From Pandoraea apista (GTDB lineage Bacteria > Pseudomonadota > Gammaproteobacteria > Burkholderiales > Burkholderiaceae): DNA of 64,000 bases. The stretch is from contig NZ_CP013481.2 of NCBI RefSeq assembly GCF_001465595.2, positions 4,712,001-4,776,000 of the forward strand. The letters run 5' to 3'. Positions within the stretch are counted from its first letter, which is position 1; every line of letters begins with the position of its first letter. A program made the position numbers and the translations under genes. The notes beneath the pieces were generated by a model. It was not told where the DNA came from, made no database searches, and saw only the letters and a list, made by a program, of their open reading frames with translations. This document shows positions 9,962 through 18,191 of the stretch, piece by piece.

Positions 9962-10786
9962 ATGGAACAACTCATCGTCAACGACGTCAGCGTCGTGTAT
10001 CCCGGCCGGCGTCCCGGCGAGCAGGTGCAGGCGCTCGCTCACGTCGATCTGAGCATCGCCCCCGGCGATTTCGTGGTGGCGCTGGGCGCCTCGGGTTGCG
10101 GCAAGACCACGCTGCTCAGTCTGATGGCCGGCTTCATTGCACCGACTTCCGGCGAATTGCTGCTCGGCGGCACCCCCATCGAGGGGCCCGGCGCCGACCG
10201 CGGCGTGGTGTTCCAGAAGCATGCGCTGCTGCCGTGGCTCAACGTGATGGAGAACACCGAATTCGGATTGAAGCTGCAAGGCATTCCCAAGACGGAGCGG
10301 CGCGCCCGTGCTGCGCGCAACCTTGCCCTCGTCGGCCTGCAGGACTTTCACAACCACATGATTTACCAGCTCTCCGGCGGCATGCAGCAGCGTGTGGGCA
10401 TTGCGCGCGCCCTCACCTGCAATCCGTCGATGCTGCTCATGGACGAACCGATGGCCGCCCTCGACGCGCTCACCCGGGAAACCATTCAGGAGTTGCTGCT
10501 CGACGTGTGGCGCGAAACCGGCAAGATGATCTTCTTCATCACGCACAGCGTGGAAGAGGCGCTCTTCCTCGCGAGCCGCCTGATCGTGATGTCACCGCGT
10601 CCGGGCCGGATCACGCACACCTACGAACTCGACTTCAATCAGCGCTATCTCGAATGCCGCGATGCGCGCGCCATCAAGTCGAGCCCCGATTTCATCGCCA
10701 TGCGAGAGACCGTGCTCAGCATCATCTACGGCGACGAACGTGCAGGCCAGACGGCAACGTCCGGTACCGGCGCGGTCGCCGCCTGA
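9962..10786 (+). CDS. tauB: Taurine ABC transporter ATP-binding protein
   Basis: A 274-residue ABC ATPase. Walker A is GASGCGKTT (42-50), the signature is LSGGMQQ (137-143), Walker B is LLMDEP (158-163) and the H-loop is in [11 protein letters not shown]. It belongs to the nitrate/sulfonate/taurine (NrtD/SsuB/TauB) group. It powers uptake with TauC and TauA. An AGGAGA precedes the ATG. The gene lies 79 bp after tauA and 23 bp before tauC, so the three are one operon. Confidence 0.93.
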   Translation: MEQLIVNDVSVVYPGRRPGEQVQALAHVDLSIAPGDFVVALGASGCGKTTLLSLMAGFIAPTSGELLLGGTPIEGPGADRGVVFQKHALLPWLNVMENTEFGLKLQGIPKTERRARAARNLALVGLQDFHNHMIYQLSGGMQQRVGIARALTCNPSMLLMDEPMAALDALTRETIQELLLDVWRETGKMIFFITHSVEEALFLASRLIVMSPRPGRITHTYELDFNQRYLECRDARAIKSSPDFIAMRETVLSIIYGDERAGQTATSGTGAVAA

Positions 10787-10809
10787 TCGACGCAGGAGAC
10801 GTTGCCATC

Positions 10810-11754
10810 ATGATGACCAAACCCGTCACCACACCTCACGCGCCGTCTACCGGCACACCCGCCGGCAGCGGCACGCAACGCCCTGCCCCTGCGCCATCGT
10901 CCCCCCGGGCGCCGCGCCAGCGCGGCTGGTTTGCCCGCATGTTCGCGCCCAGACCGGTCAAGGCAGGCGAATCGTTCGGCGCCCCGGGCCAGGGGCCCAG
11001 TCTCGCGATCAGCATCGTGACCGTAATCGCGCTGTTGCTGCTTTGGGTCGCCATCACCTCGTCGGGCATGATCAAGCCGCTGTTCCTGCCGGGGCCGCGC
11101 GCCATCGTCGAGAAGTTCATGCAAGTCATGACCGAGGGCTTCGCAGGCTCCACGCTGTGGCAACACACGCTCGCCAGTCTGTATCGCGTGTTCGGTGCCT
11201 TCGCGCTGGCGTGCGTCACGGCCATCCCGGTCGGCATTCTGATGGGGGTGTCGCGCGTGGCGCGTGGCGTGTTCGATCCGCCCATTGAGTTCTACCGTCC
11301 GCTACCCCCGCTTGCCTATCTGCCGCTGGTGATCATCTGGTTCGGCATCGGCGAGTTTTCGAAAGTCTTCCTGATCTATCTGGCGATCTTCGCCCCGCTC
11401 GCCATCGCGGCGCGTGCGGGTGTGCGCTCGGTGTCGATGGAGCAGATTCACGCGGCATATTCGATGGGCGCCTCGCCGCGCCAGATCGTCATGCACGTCA
11501 TCGTGAAGTCGGCGCTGCCGGAAATCTTCACCGGCATGCGCATCGGCATCGGTGTGGGATGGACCACGCTGGTCGCCGCCGAAATGGTGGCGGCGTCGAG
11601 CGGGCTCGGTTTCATGGTGCTCAACGCGGCGGAGTTTCTCGCGTCGGACATCGTGATCATGGGGATCATCGTGATCGGCTTCTTCGCCTTCGGTTTCGAT
11701 CTGATCATGCGCTATCTGGAGCGCGCACTCGTGCCCTGGAAAGGCAAGGTCTGA
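10810..11754 (+). CDS. tauC: Taurine ABC transporter permease
   Basis: A 314-residue inner-membrane permease with about six transmembrane helices. The EAA loop (EQIHAAYSMGASPRQIVMHV followed by LPEI) contacts TauB. The first 55 residues are a proline/alanine-rich cytosolic extension, longer than in the usual roughly 275-residue TauC. The start is ATG ATG at 10810/10813 with GGAG upstream. The frame is open far upstream inside tauB, but that part is only the shadow of tauB. Confidence 0.92.
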   Translation: MMTKPVTTPHAPSTGTPAGSGTQRPAPAPSSPRAPRQRGWFARMFAPRPVKAGESFGAPGQGPSLAISIVTVIALLLLWVAITSSGMIKPLFLPGPRAIVEKFMQVMTEGFAGSTLWQHTLASLYRVFGAFALACVTAIPVGILMGVSRVARGVFDPPIEFYRPLPPLAYLPLVIIWFGIGEFSKVFLIYLAIFAPLAIAARAGVRSVSMEQIHAAYSMGASPRQIVMHVIVKSALPEIFTGMRIGIGVGWTTLVAAEMVAASSGLGFMVLNAAEFLASDIVIMGIIVIGFFAFGFDLIMRYLERALVPWKGKV

Positions 11755-11997
11755 CAAGGCCGCAGCAGGTCCGTTGGTCATCACAAGAGACGCAGGGCGG
11801 CTCCCCCCGCCGCACCTGCCGTCAAACAAGGCATTCAGGAGGTTGTGTGGCAGTCGAGACATTGCAAAGCGGGCGTCTTGCCCGCGAGCGGCATTCTGTC
11901 GCTGTTGTCGTTTCCCCCCGTTTCTTTCACTATCCCCGGTCCCCTCGCCGCTCCCTTAACGTCGCGCCGCTCGTGCGCCATCTCGCGGGAGGTCGCC

Positions 11998-13401
11998 ATG
12001 GCCAATCGTGACAGCGGCACGCATTTGCAGTCGAGCCTCAAGCAACGGCACATGAGCATGATCGCGCTGGGTGGCGTGATCGGCGCAGGGCTCTTCGTCG
12101 GCAGCGGCGTGGTCGTGCATGCGGCCGGTCCGGCGGCAGTGCTGTCATTCCTCATTACCGGCGCGCTCGTGGTGCTCGTCATGCGCATGCTCGGCGAGAT
12201 GGCCTGTGCACTGCCCGCCGTCGGATCGTTCTACGAGTACGCGAGGCTCGCCTGGAACGACAAACCGGTCGGCGGCGAACTGGCCGGCTTCCTCACGGGC
12301 TGGATGTATTGGTATTTCTGGGTGATCGTGGTCGCGGTGGAAGCCGTGGCGGGCGCCAACCTGATTCAGTTCTGGCTCCCCGACATTCCCGCATGGGCTA
12401 TCAGTCTCGTGTTGCTCGTCGTGCTCACGCTGACCAATCTGGTGTCGGTGGCCTCGTATGGCGAGTTCGAGTTCTGGTTTGCGTCGATCAAGGTTGCGGC
12501 GATCGTCGTGTTTCTGTTCCTCGGCGCGCTCTTTGTGTTCGGCATGTGGCCCGGTGCAGTCGCGAGTACCGGCAATCTGCTATCGCACGGCGGCTTCATG
12601 CCCAACGGCATCGGCCCCGTGATGGCGGGCGCGGTCGCGGCCACCGGCTTTTACTTCGGTGCGGAAATCGTGACGATCGCCGCCGCCGAAGCCGCAGAGC
12701 CGCAGCAAGCCGTGGCACGCGCGACCAATTCGGTCATCGGGCGAGTTCTGTTCTTCTACATCGGCTCGATCCTGCTGGTGGTGATGCTCGTGCCCTGGAA
12801 TTCGGCAGGCATGGCCACACCGTACGTGAGCGCGCTCGAGGCCATGCATATTCCTGCGGCCGCGCACATCATGAACGCGGTCGTGCTCACAGCGGTGCTC
12901 TCGGCGCTCAATTCGGGCTTGTACGCCTCGTCGCGCATGCTCTTCGCACTCACGCGCCGTGGCGACGCGCCGCGCTCGCTGGCCAGGCTCAACGCGCGCG
13001 GCGTGCCGGTGCGCGCGATTCTTGTCGGCACCCTGTTCGGTTATGTCGCGGTGGTGATGTCCTACGTTTCGCCCGACACGGTATTTGCCTTTTTGGTGAA
13101 CTCTTACGGCACGGTCGCAATTTTCGTGTACGTGCTGATTGCGTTCTCTCAACTGAAGCTGCGCAAGCGGCTTGAACGTGAGGCGCCGGGCAAGCTGAAG
13201 GTTCGGATGTGGGGTTATCCGTATCTCACCTGGGTCGCGATCGTCGGCATGTTGTCCATCGTTGGTGCCATGGCGTTCATTCCCGATCAGCGCACACCGC
13301 TCGCACTCGGCGTCGTCAGCCTGACGGTGCTGCTCGTGGCCTTCACCGTGCGTTCGATCTGGCGCAAGCTGCGCTCGCCGGACCCCGGCTTCGAAATTTG
13401 A
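11998..13401 (+). CDS. APC-superfamily amino-acid permease (GabP/AroP/ProY type)
   Basis: A 467-residue, 12-helix amino-acid/proton symporter. The first helix motif is IALGGVIGAGLFVGSG, as in the AAT family, followed by PAVGSFYEYARLAW. The ATG at 11998 has GGGAGG upstream, and the longer frame from 11845 lacks family features. It follows tauC by 243 bp and ends in its own terminator. In this context it might carry taurine, alanine or another omega-amino acid, but the substrate is not decided by sequence. Confidence 0.88.
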   Translation: MANRDSGTHLQSSLKQRHMSMIALGGVIGAGLFVGSGVVVHAAGPAAVLSFLITGALVVLVMRMLGEMACALPAVGSFYEYARLAWNDKPVGGELAGFLTGWMYWYFWVIVVAVEAVAGANLIQFWLPDIPAWAISLVLLVVLTLTNLVSVASYGEFEFWFASIKVAAIVVFLFLGALFVFGMWPGAVASTGNLLSHGGFMPNGIGPVMAGAVAATGFYFGAEIVTIAAAEAAEPQQAVARATNSVIGRVLFFYIGSILLVVMLVPWNSAGMATPYVSALEAMHIPAAAHIMNAVVLTAVLSALNSGLYASSRMLFALTRRGDAPRSLARLNARGVPVRAILVGTLFGYVAVVMSYVSPDTVFAFLVNSYGTVAIFVYVLIAFSQLKLRKRLEREAPGKLKVRMWGYPYLTWVAIVGMLSIVGAMAFIPDQRTPLALGVVSLTVLLVAFTVRSIWRKLRSPDPGFEI

Positions 13402-13430
13402 TGGCGATCTGATTTCGATACGGAAGTCAT

Positions 13431-13469
13431 GGCCGGCGGCAGAGATTCTGCCGCCGGCCTTTTCTTTTA
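13431..13469 (+). terminator. Rho-independent terminator after the permease gene
   Basis: The arms GGCCGGCGGCAGA (13431-13443) and TCTGCCGCCGGCC (13447-13459) pair perfectly around a 3-base loop and are followed by TTTTCTTTTA. It lies 30 bp beyond the permease stop and in front of the convergent GTPase gene. Confidence 0.9.
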
Positions 13470-13524
13470 TTGGCGTTGTGCAACGATCGGGGGAGACGAA
13501 GGAAAGCGTGTGTGGCCGATGGCC

Positions 13525-14511
13525 TCAGAGAACCGCAGAAACCAGCGCTTGCGTCAACAACCGCTGGTCCTCGTCGGAGAAGATGCCAATCAGTACGATC
13601 GTCGAAGACGATGCCGTCAGATCAGGGCGCCGCGTGAGCATCGACCGGCGGCCCACGACATGTAGCTCGCTCACCTGCCCGGCGCGCAGCGAGACGAACC
13701 CCTTGGCGCGTAATAGCTTCTCGGGGAAGAGCGCGAGTGCGGCTTTCAGACGCGCACGGTCGAATACGCCGCCGGCCTCGACATTGAAGCTTCGCAGCCC
13801 GCGCGGCAATGCATGCGATGCCCGCCGCATCGGGTGAGTACTGAGCAGTCCCGGCACTCGCATGGCTTCGTCGGGAAAGAGAATGGCCGGTGGCACACGC
13901 CCCTCCAACGCCGTCACGACGATCTGCGTCGCCCCCAATGACGTCAGACGACGCCTGACCGACGCCACCTTGTCCTCGTCGACGAGATCGGTCTTGGTCA
14001 GCACGAGCGTGCTGGCCGCAATAAGCTGACGTTGAACGATATCGCCAACGTAGCGGTCGTCCAGCGCCGCCTCGATGCCTTCGACATCGACTGCCACCAC
14101 AATGCCGTGCAATCGAAAGGCACTGTCGAGCAAGCCGACTTGCGCAATGCGTGAGGGGTCGGACACGCCACTCGCTTCGATAACCAGCAAGTCGGGCCGC
14201 TCGGCGCGCTCGCCAAGGGCAATCAGGGTCTCGACCAGACGGCCGCCAATCGTGCAACACACGCACCCGTTCTCAAGCCCGATCACGTCGTCGCCGCGCT
14301 CACGGATCAGCGCGGCATCGACGTTGATCGAACCGAAGTCGTTGACGAGGACCGTTACCCGAAGCCCTTCGGCGTTGCGCAATAGCGCGTTAACGAGCGT
14401 TGTCTTGCCCGCCCCGAGATAGCCGCCGAGGACGACCATCGGGATCGGGGGTCTGGCAGCCGCAACGACCGTATTCGACGCGGCGGTTTGGCTAACTTGC
14501 ACAGTATTCAT
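13525..14511 (-). CDS. CobW/COG0523-family GTPase (metal chaperone type)
   Basis: A 328-residue G3E GTPase. Walker A is GGYLGAGKTT (29-38), the metal-binding CxCC motif is GCVCCT (82-87), the switch region is EASGVSDPS, and the base-recognition motif is TKTD (172-175). The C-terminal CobW_C domain contains RAKGFVSL. This family delivers Zn, Co, Fe or Ni to client enzymes (established). Its ATG overlaps the stop of the preceding amidohydrolase gene by ATGA, so the two are translationally coupled, and the metal-dependent amidohydrolase is a reasonable client (inference). Confidence 0.9.
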   Translation of the reverse strand: MNTVQVSQTAASNTVVAAARPPIPMVVLGGYLGAGKTTLVNALLRNAEGLRVTVLVNDFGSINVDAALIRERGDDVIGLENGCVCCTIGGRLVETLIALGERAERPDLLVIEASGVSDPSRIAQVGLLDSAFRLHGIVVAVDVEGIEAALDDRYVGDIVQRQLIAASTLVLTKTDLVDEDKVASVRRRLTSLGATQIVVTALEGRVPPAILFPDEAMRVPGLLSTHPMRRASHALPRGLRSFNVEAGGVFDRARLKAALALFPEKLLRAKGFVSLRAGQVSELHVVGRRSMLTRRPDLTASSSTIVLIGIFSDEDQRLLTQALVSAVL

Positions 14512-16175
14512 GTGGGTGCACGGAAGACTTCGCCTCCCAACACCGTGCCCCACACCGGCATCTGGCGCAAGTCGTCTAACGGCACGTCGAACGGATCGGC
14601 GTCGAGCACGGCAAAATCGGCGTATTTACCGACCTCGATACTGCCGATCAGATGATCCATGCCGAGTGAAAACGCGGCGCCCAGCGTGATCGCGCGTAAG
14701 GCGTCCGCCACGGGCAGGCGTAACGACTCACCCAGCACCCGGCCCGACGACGTCTCCCGTTTGGCCGCGCACCACGCGGTGAACAGAGGATTGAGCTGTG
14801 TGATCGGCGCGTCGGAATGCAGGGCAAACGGCAGGTCGATTCGACGGGCAATCTCGGCAGCGTCCATCCGGTTGGCGCGATCCGGGCCCATCGTGCGCTG
14901 GTAGTGCGCATCGCCCCAGTAATAGACGTGATTCGCGAAGAAATTCACGCACATGCCCAGCCGTCGAGCACGCGTCAGTTGCGCCGAGTCGGCCATCTGG
15001 CAGTGCTGCAACGTATGCCGATGGTCCACACGCGGATGCAGCGCCAGCAGCTTTTCGATGGCGTCGAGCACAACGTCCGTCGCCTCGTCGCCGTTCGTGT
15101 GGATATGCAGTTGCAGGCCGGCCGCATGGAACGGCAAGAAGGTCTCGACCAGTTGCGACGGCGGAATCAACCAGAGGCCGTTTGGTTTGCCGTTGAAATA
15201 CCCCGGCCAGCGCAGCCGCGCCGTGTAACCCTGAATCGAGCCATCGACGATGAATTTGACCGGTCCGTAGTGCAGCTTGTCGGTATTGCCCTCTCTCGCA
15301 CTCAGCACGCGTTGCGGGCCGCCCTCGGGGCAGCGCTGCGGCGCGAACGCGGGCACGATGCGAATCGGATACGTCGGATCGCGCGTCACTTCGTGAAGGT
15401 TCGCATTACCCGACGGCGTCAGATCGTTGACGAGATCGGTCGCCGTCGTCACGCCGGCCAGTTGCGCGACCCGCCCGAAATTCCAGATCGCGCGAACGCT
15501 CTCGCTCGCCGCAATCGACAAGCCCTCGCCGATCACCCGATACACCGGGAACATCGCCGCGAACTCCTGCAATTCGCCGGTGGGCTCGCCATCCGCTCCC
15601 ATGACGACACCTTCGATGTCGGTATCGCCGTCGATGCCCGCCAATTCGAGCATCGCCGTATTCACGTTCATCAGATGCACGCTCGCGTGCAGGATGGCGA
15701 TGGGCCGCGTGATGGATACCGCGTCGATGTCGCGTGCGACAAGTGGCGCCCCCTCGAAGAAGATCGGGTCATAGCCCCAGGCGAGCAGCGGCTTGTGATC
15801 GTCGGTCATGCGCTGCTGCGCGTCGCGCAAACGATCCAGCACCGCGCCGGGCGTCTTCAGCCCCTCCCATAAATGCCCGTCGGGGCCGCGACGGTCGTAA
15901 TAGCCGACGTAGACGGCGTCCCACATTGCGCCTTCCATCAGATGGCAATGTCCCTCTACCAGCCCCGGCATCAGCACTTTGTCTCGCAACGTGGCTATCG
16001 GCGCCGCGTCGGTCCAGCGACGCATGTCGTCCGGACCGCCCACGGCGAGAATACGGCCGTCGCAAACGGCCACATGCGTGGCCACCGGCTGGGCCGGGTT
16101 CATGGTGAGAATCTTGCGTGCGACGTACACACGAATGTCGTCGCGGCTGGCTACGGTGTTGTCTCTGTCTGTCAT
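14508..16175 (-). CDS. Amidohydrolase family protein (YtcJ-like)
   Basis: A 555-residue amidohydrolase-3/YtcJ-type enzyme with a metal-dependent TIM barrel. The first metal motif is GHCH, with QLHIHTNGD for the middle histidine, a later histidine in HTLQHCQM and the catalytic aspartate in ALHSDAP. The C-terminus GKYADFAVLDADPFDV is the small beta-domain typical of the family. The substrate is unknown, and relatives hydrolyse amides, formamides or cyclic ureas. It sits in an operon with a sodium symporter upstream (2-base gap) and a COG0523 GTPase downstream (4-base overlap), suggesting uptake and hydrolysis of one compound with metal loading. Confidence 0.88.
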   Translation of the reverse strand: MTDRDNTVASRDDIRVYVARKILTMNPAQPVATHVAVCDGRILAVGGPDDMRRWTDAAPIATLRDKVLMPGLVEGHCHLMEGAMWDAVYVGYYDRRGPDGHLWEGLKTPGAVLDRLRDAQQRMTDDHKPLLAWGYDPIFFEGAPLVARDIDAVSITRPIAILHASVHLMNVNTAMLELAGIDGDTDIEGVVMGADGEPTGELQEFAAMFPVYRVIGEGLSIAASESVRAIWNFGRVAQLAGVTTATDLVNDLTPSGNANLHEVTRDPTYPIRIVPAFAPQRCPEGGPQRVLSAREGNTDKLHYGPVKFIVDGSIQGYTARLRWPGYFNGKPNGLWLIPPSQLVETFLPFHAAGLQLHIHTNGDEATDVVLDAIEKLLALHPRVDHRHTLQHCQMADSAQLTRARRLGMCVNFFANHVYYWGDAHYQRTMGPDRANRMDAAEIARRIDLPFALHSDAPITQLNPLFTAWCAAKRETSSGRVLGESLRLPVADALRAITLGAAFSLGMDHLIGSIEVGKYADFAVLDADPFDVPLDDLRQMPVWGTVLGGEVFRAPT

Positions 16176-16177
16176 CT

Positions 16178-17596
16178 TTACTTCTTGTAAGGGGAAAGCG
16201 TGCCCACGCCGGCATTCATCGAGCGCTCGCGGTTACCGCCGAGGAGCAGGTTCAGCATCGACATGACCACGACGTTCACGACCAGGCAGATGAGCCCGAG
16301 GTTGACGCCACCGAGGTCGGGACTCTTGAAGTACAACACGAGCGCCAGCCCCTGTCCCGCGAGCACACCCGCCGCCACCGCCGCGGCACGCACGCGCAGG
16401 CGGAAGACCACGGCGATCACGCCGGGCAGGAATTGCGTGACCCCGTAATACGCCATGTTGATCAACGTCAGCATGAGATTCGGCGTGAGCAGCGTCAGCA
16501 CGATGGAACCCAGCAAATACAGCACGATAACGACCTTCGAGCTGGCCTTCTGGCGATGTTCCGGCATGCCCGACAGAATGTTGCGCGTGACGATGGGACC
16601 CAGCGCGAGGCAAATACCGGCGAGCACCAGCAAGCCGGACAACGCCGCCCCCGCCGCGACGAGCCCCACCAGCCACGACGGCAGCAGTTGCGTCACGGCG
16701 GCGAAGAACGCCTCGTTCGGCGACCCCAGTGTGATGTTCCGGCTAATCGCGTAGTACGACGCCAGCACGAGGAACGGATACATCAGCATATACAGCGGCA
16801 TGGCGATCTGCGTGCGACGGATGGTCGCCGCGCTCTTCGCCGTGAAGAAGTTCTGCACGCCGAACGGCATGACGTACATGCCGAGCGACTGGAACACGAT
16901 GGTCGTCATCGCGAAGGTGAGTTGCGAGCTGCTCATCGCGTTGCTCACATGCTGGCTCGCCGCCTGAAATACGGGTGCGACACCCGCCTCCCACGCCACC
17001 GCCACGCCGGTAATGACAATCGCGGCGACCATCAATATGTCTTTGAGCACGGCGATATAGGCCGACGCACGCACGCCGGCGATCGCAATGTAGACAAACG
17101 CCAGCAGCGCGGAGAAGGAGATGAGCCACAGCGGTTGGAAATTCCATCCCAGCCCCTTGAGCGCGGCTACCAGCCCGGTGAATTGCAACTGTCCCCAAGG
17201 CAGCAGAAAGACGATGGCGGTGATGGCGACGACCAGTTCGAGAAAGCGGTTATTGAAGTGCCCCTTGAAAAGATCGGGCAACGTGATGGCGTTGTAGCGC
17301 TTGCCCGCATCCCAGATCTTCGGCCCGAGGAAATACCCGACCGGGTAGGCCAGCAGGATGTAACCCAGAAACCACACCCCATACGTCGGCCCCTTGGCAT
17401 AGATACCGCCGGGAAAGCCGACCATCGTGCCGATGCTGTAGATCTCCCCCGCCGCGAGGAAGAACACCAGCCATGCGCCGAACTGGCGCGAGGCGACGAA
17501 GAAATCGTGCACGCTCTGCGGGCCGCGTCCACCGCGAGCTCGCAAGGCGAGATAGACCGAGAACAGAATGAAGCCGGCAAAGATGAGGGTTGCCAT
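16178..17596 (-). CDS. Sodium:solute symporter (SSS family)
   Basis: A 472-residue membrane protein with about 12-13 helices and the SSS fold (FFVASRQFGAWLVFFLAAGEIYS, GPIVTRNIL near the C-terminal half). It would import an organic anion or similar solute with Na+. CGGAGA precedes the ATG. The DUF3311 gene lies just upstream, which is the standard partnership for this SSS subgroup (as in PanF-YhdT-like pairs). The 2-base gap to the amidohydrolase gene argues that the imported solute is the amidohydrolase substrate. Confidence 0.9.
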   Translation of the reverse strand: MATLIFAGFILFSVYLALRARGGRGPQSVHDFFVASRQFGAWLVFFLAAGEIYSIGTMVGFPGGIYAKGPTYGVWFLGYILLAYPVGYFLGPKIWDAGKRYNAITLPDLFKGHFNNRFLELVVAITAIVFLLPWGQLQFTGLVAALKGLGWNFQPLWLISFSALLAFVYIAIAGVRASAYIAVLKDILMVAAIVITGVAVAWEAGVAPVFQAASQHVSNAMSSSQLTFAMTTIVFQSLGMYVMPFGVQNFFTAKSAATIRRTQIAMPLYMLMYPFLVLASYYAISRNITLGSPNEAFFAAVTQLLPSWLVGLVAAGAALSGLLVLAGICLALGPIVTRNILSGMPEHRQKASSKVVIVLYLLGSIVLTLLTPNLMLTLINMAYYGVTQFLPGVIAVVFRLRVRAAAVAAGVLAGQGLALVLYFKSPDLGGVNLGLICLVVNVVVMSMLNLLLGGNRERSMNAGVGTLSPYKK

Positions 17597-17716
17597 CGAC
17601 GCAATCTCCGGAGAGTCGGTACGGAAGCGCGGTATCGCGCCAACGGGGCATGACGGCGCGATCTGCCAGCCGTCAGAAAAATGCGGGGATCAACGGTTCG
17701 ACGAAGCGAACCGCCC

Positions 17717-17917
17717 TCACGCCGGGTCTTCTGCGATGTGGCGATCGAACAGTGTCCAGCACAGCCACAGACACGCGGACGTGAGAACGAACCACAGAAA
17801 GATCCAGCCGTAGATGAACGGCACGCCGAGAACATAGCGCTCGACAGATGCCGCCCACGGCAGCAACCCCACTACGCCGAGATACGGCAATCCAAGGCCA
17901 ATCAACAATCTGAGCAT
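17717..17917 (-). CDS. DUF3311 small membrane protein
   Basis: A 66-residue protein with two hydrophobic helices (residues 3-22 and 31-54) ending in LFDRHIAEDPA. It has the size and layout of DUF3311 proteins, which accompany SSS symporters as a small accessory subunit. GGAGA precedes the ATG. It is the first gene of the symporter-amidohydrolase-GTPase operon, 120 bp before the symporter gene. Confidence 0.85.
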   Translation of the reverse strand: MLRLLIGLGLPYLGVVGLLPWAASVERYVLGVPFIYGWIFLWFVLTSACLWLCWTLFDRHIAEDPA

Positions 17918-18050
17918 GTGCTGTCTCCGGTACGCGAGGCGTGGTTTGGCGTGCGTACTCGGCTATGGCCGAGCACGCACGGGCCCCGATGTCTGGCCCA
18001 GTATCCACAGCCAAAATTCGCACCGTTTAGAGCCACATGACAGAAAAGTG

Positions 18051-18116
18051 TGGTGCCAGCAATGCCTTTCACGAAGCGCGAAAACGCTACGGCGACGCCG
18101 CTTTTCGCTGGCACCA
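18051..18116. promoter_or_regulatory. Perfect 10-bp inverted repeat between the DUF3311 operon and tauY
   Basis: TGGTGCCAGC (18051-18060) and GCTGGCACCA (18107-18116) are exact reverse complements. Inside them is a second pair, GCGAAAA against TTTTCGC, so the whole 66 bp is a nested dyad. It lies in the 274-bp gap between divergent operons and could be a regulator-binding region or an mRNA hairpin upstream of tauY. Confidence 0.45.
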
Positions 18117-18191
18117 TCACAAAGCGGCGGTGGTACTAATCCCGGGAAAATGTTCTTGGCAGTATTGGCTCATTTCCGTCAGGAGCCTAAC

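Noticed and set aside
11845..11997. Upstream extension of the amino-acid permease
   Set aside because: The extra 51 residues have no permease features, and GGGAGG lies just before the ATG at 11998.
16118..17653. 511-residue plus-strand reading frame opposite the symporter gene
   Set aside because: It is histidine/arginine/glutamine-rich with no domain, and it is the antisense shadow of a well-defined SSS gene in GC-rich DNA.
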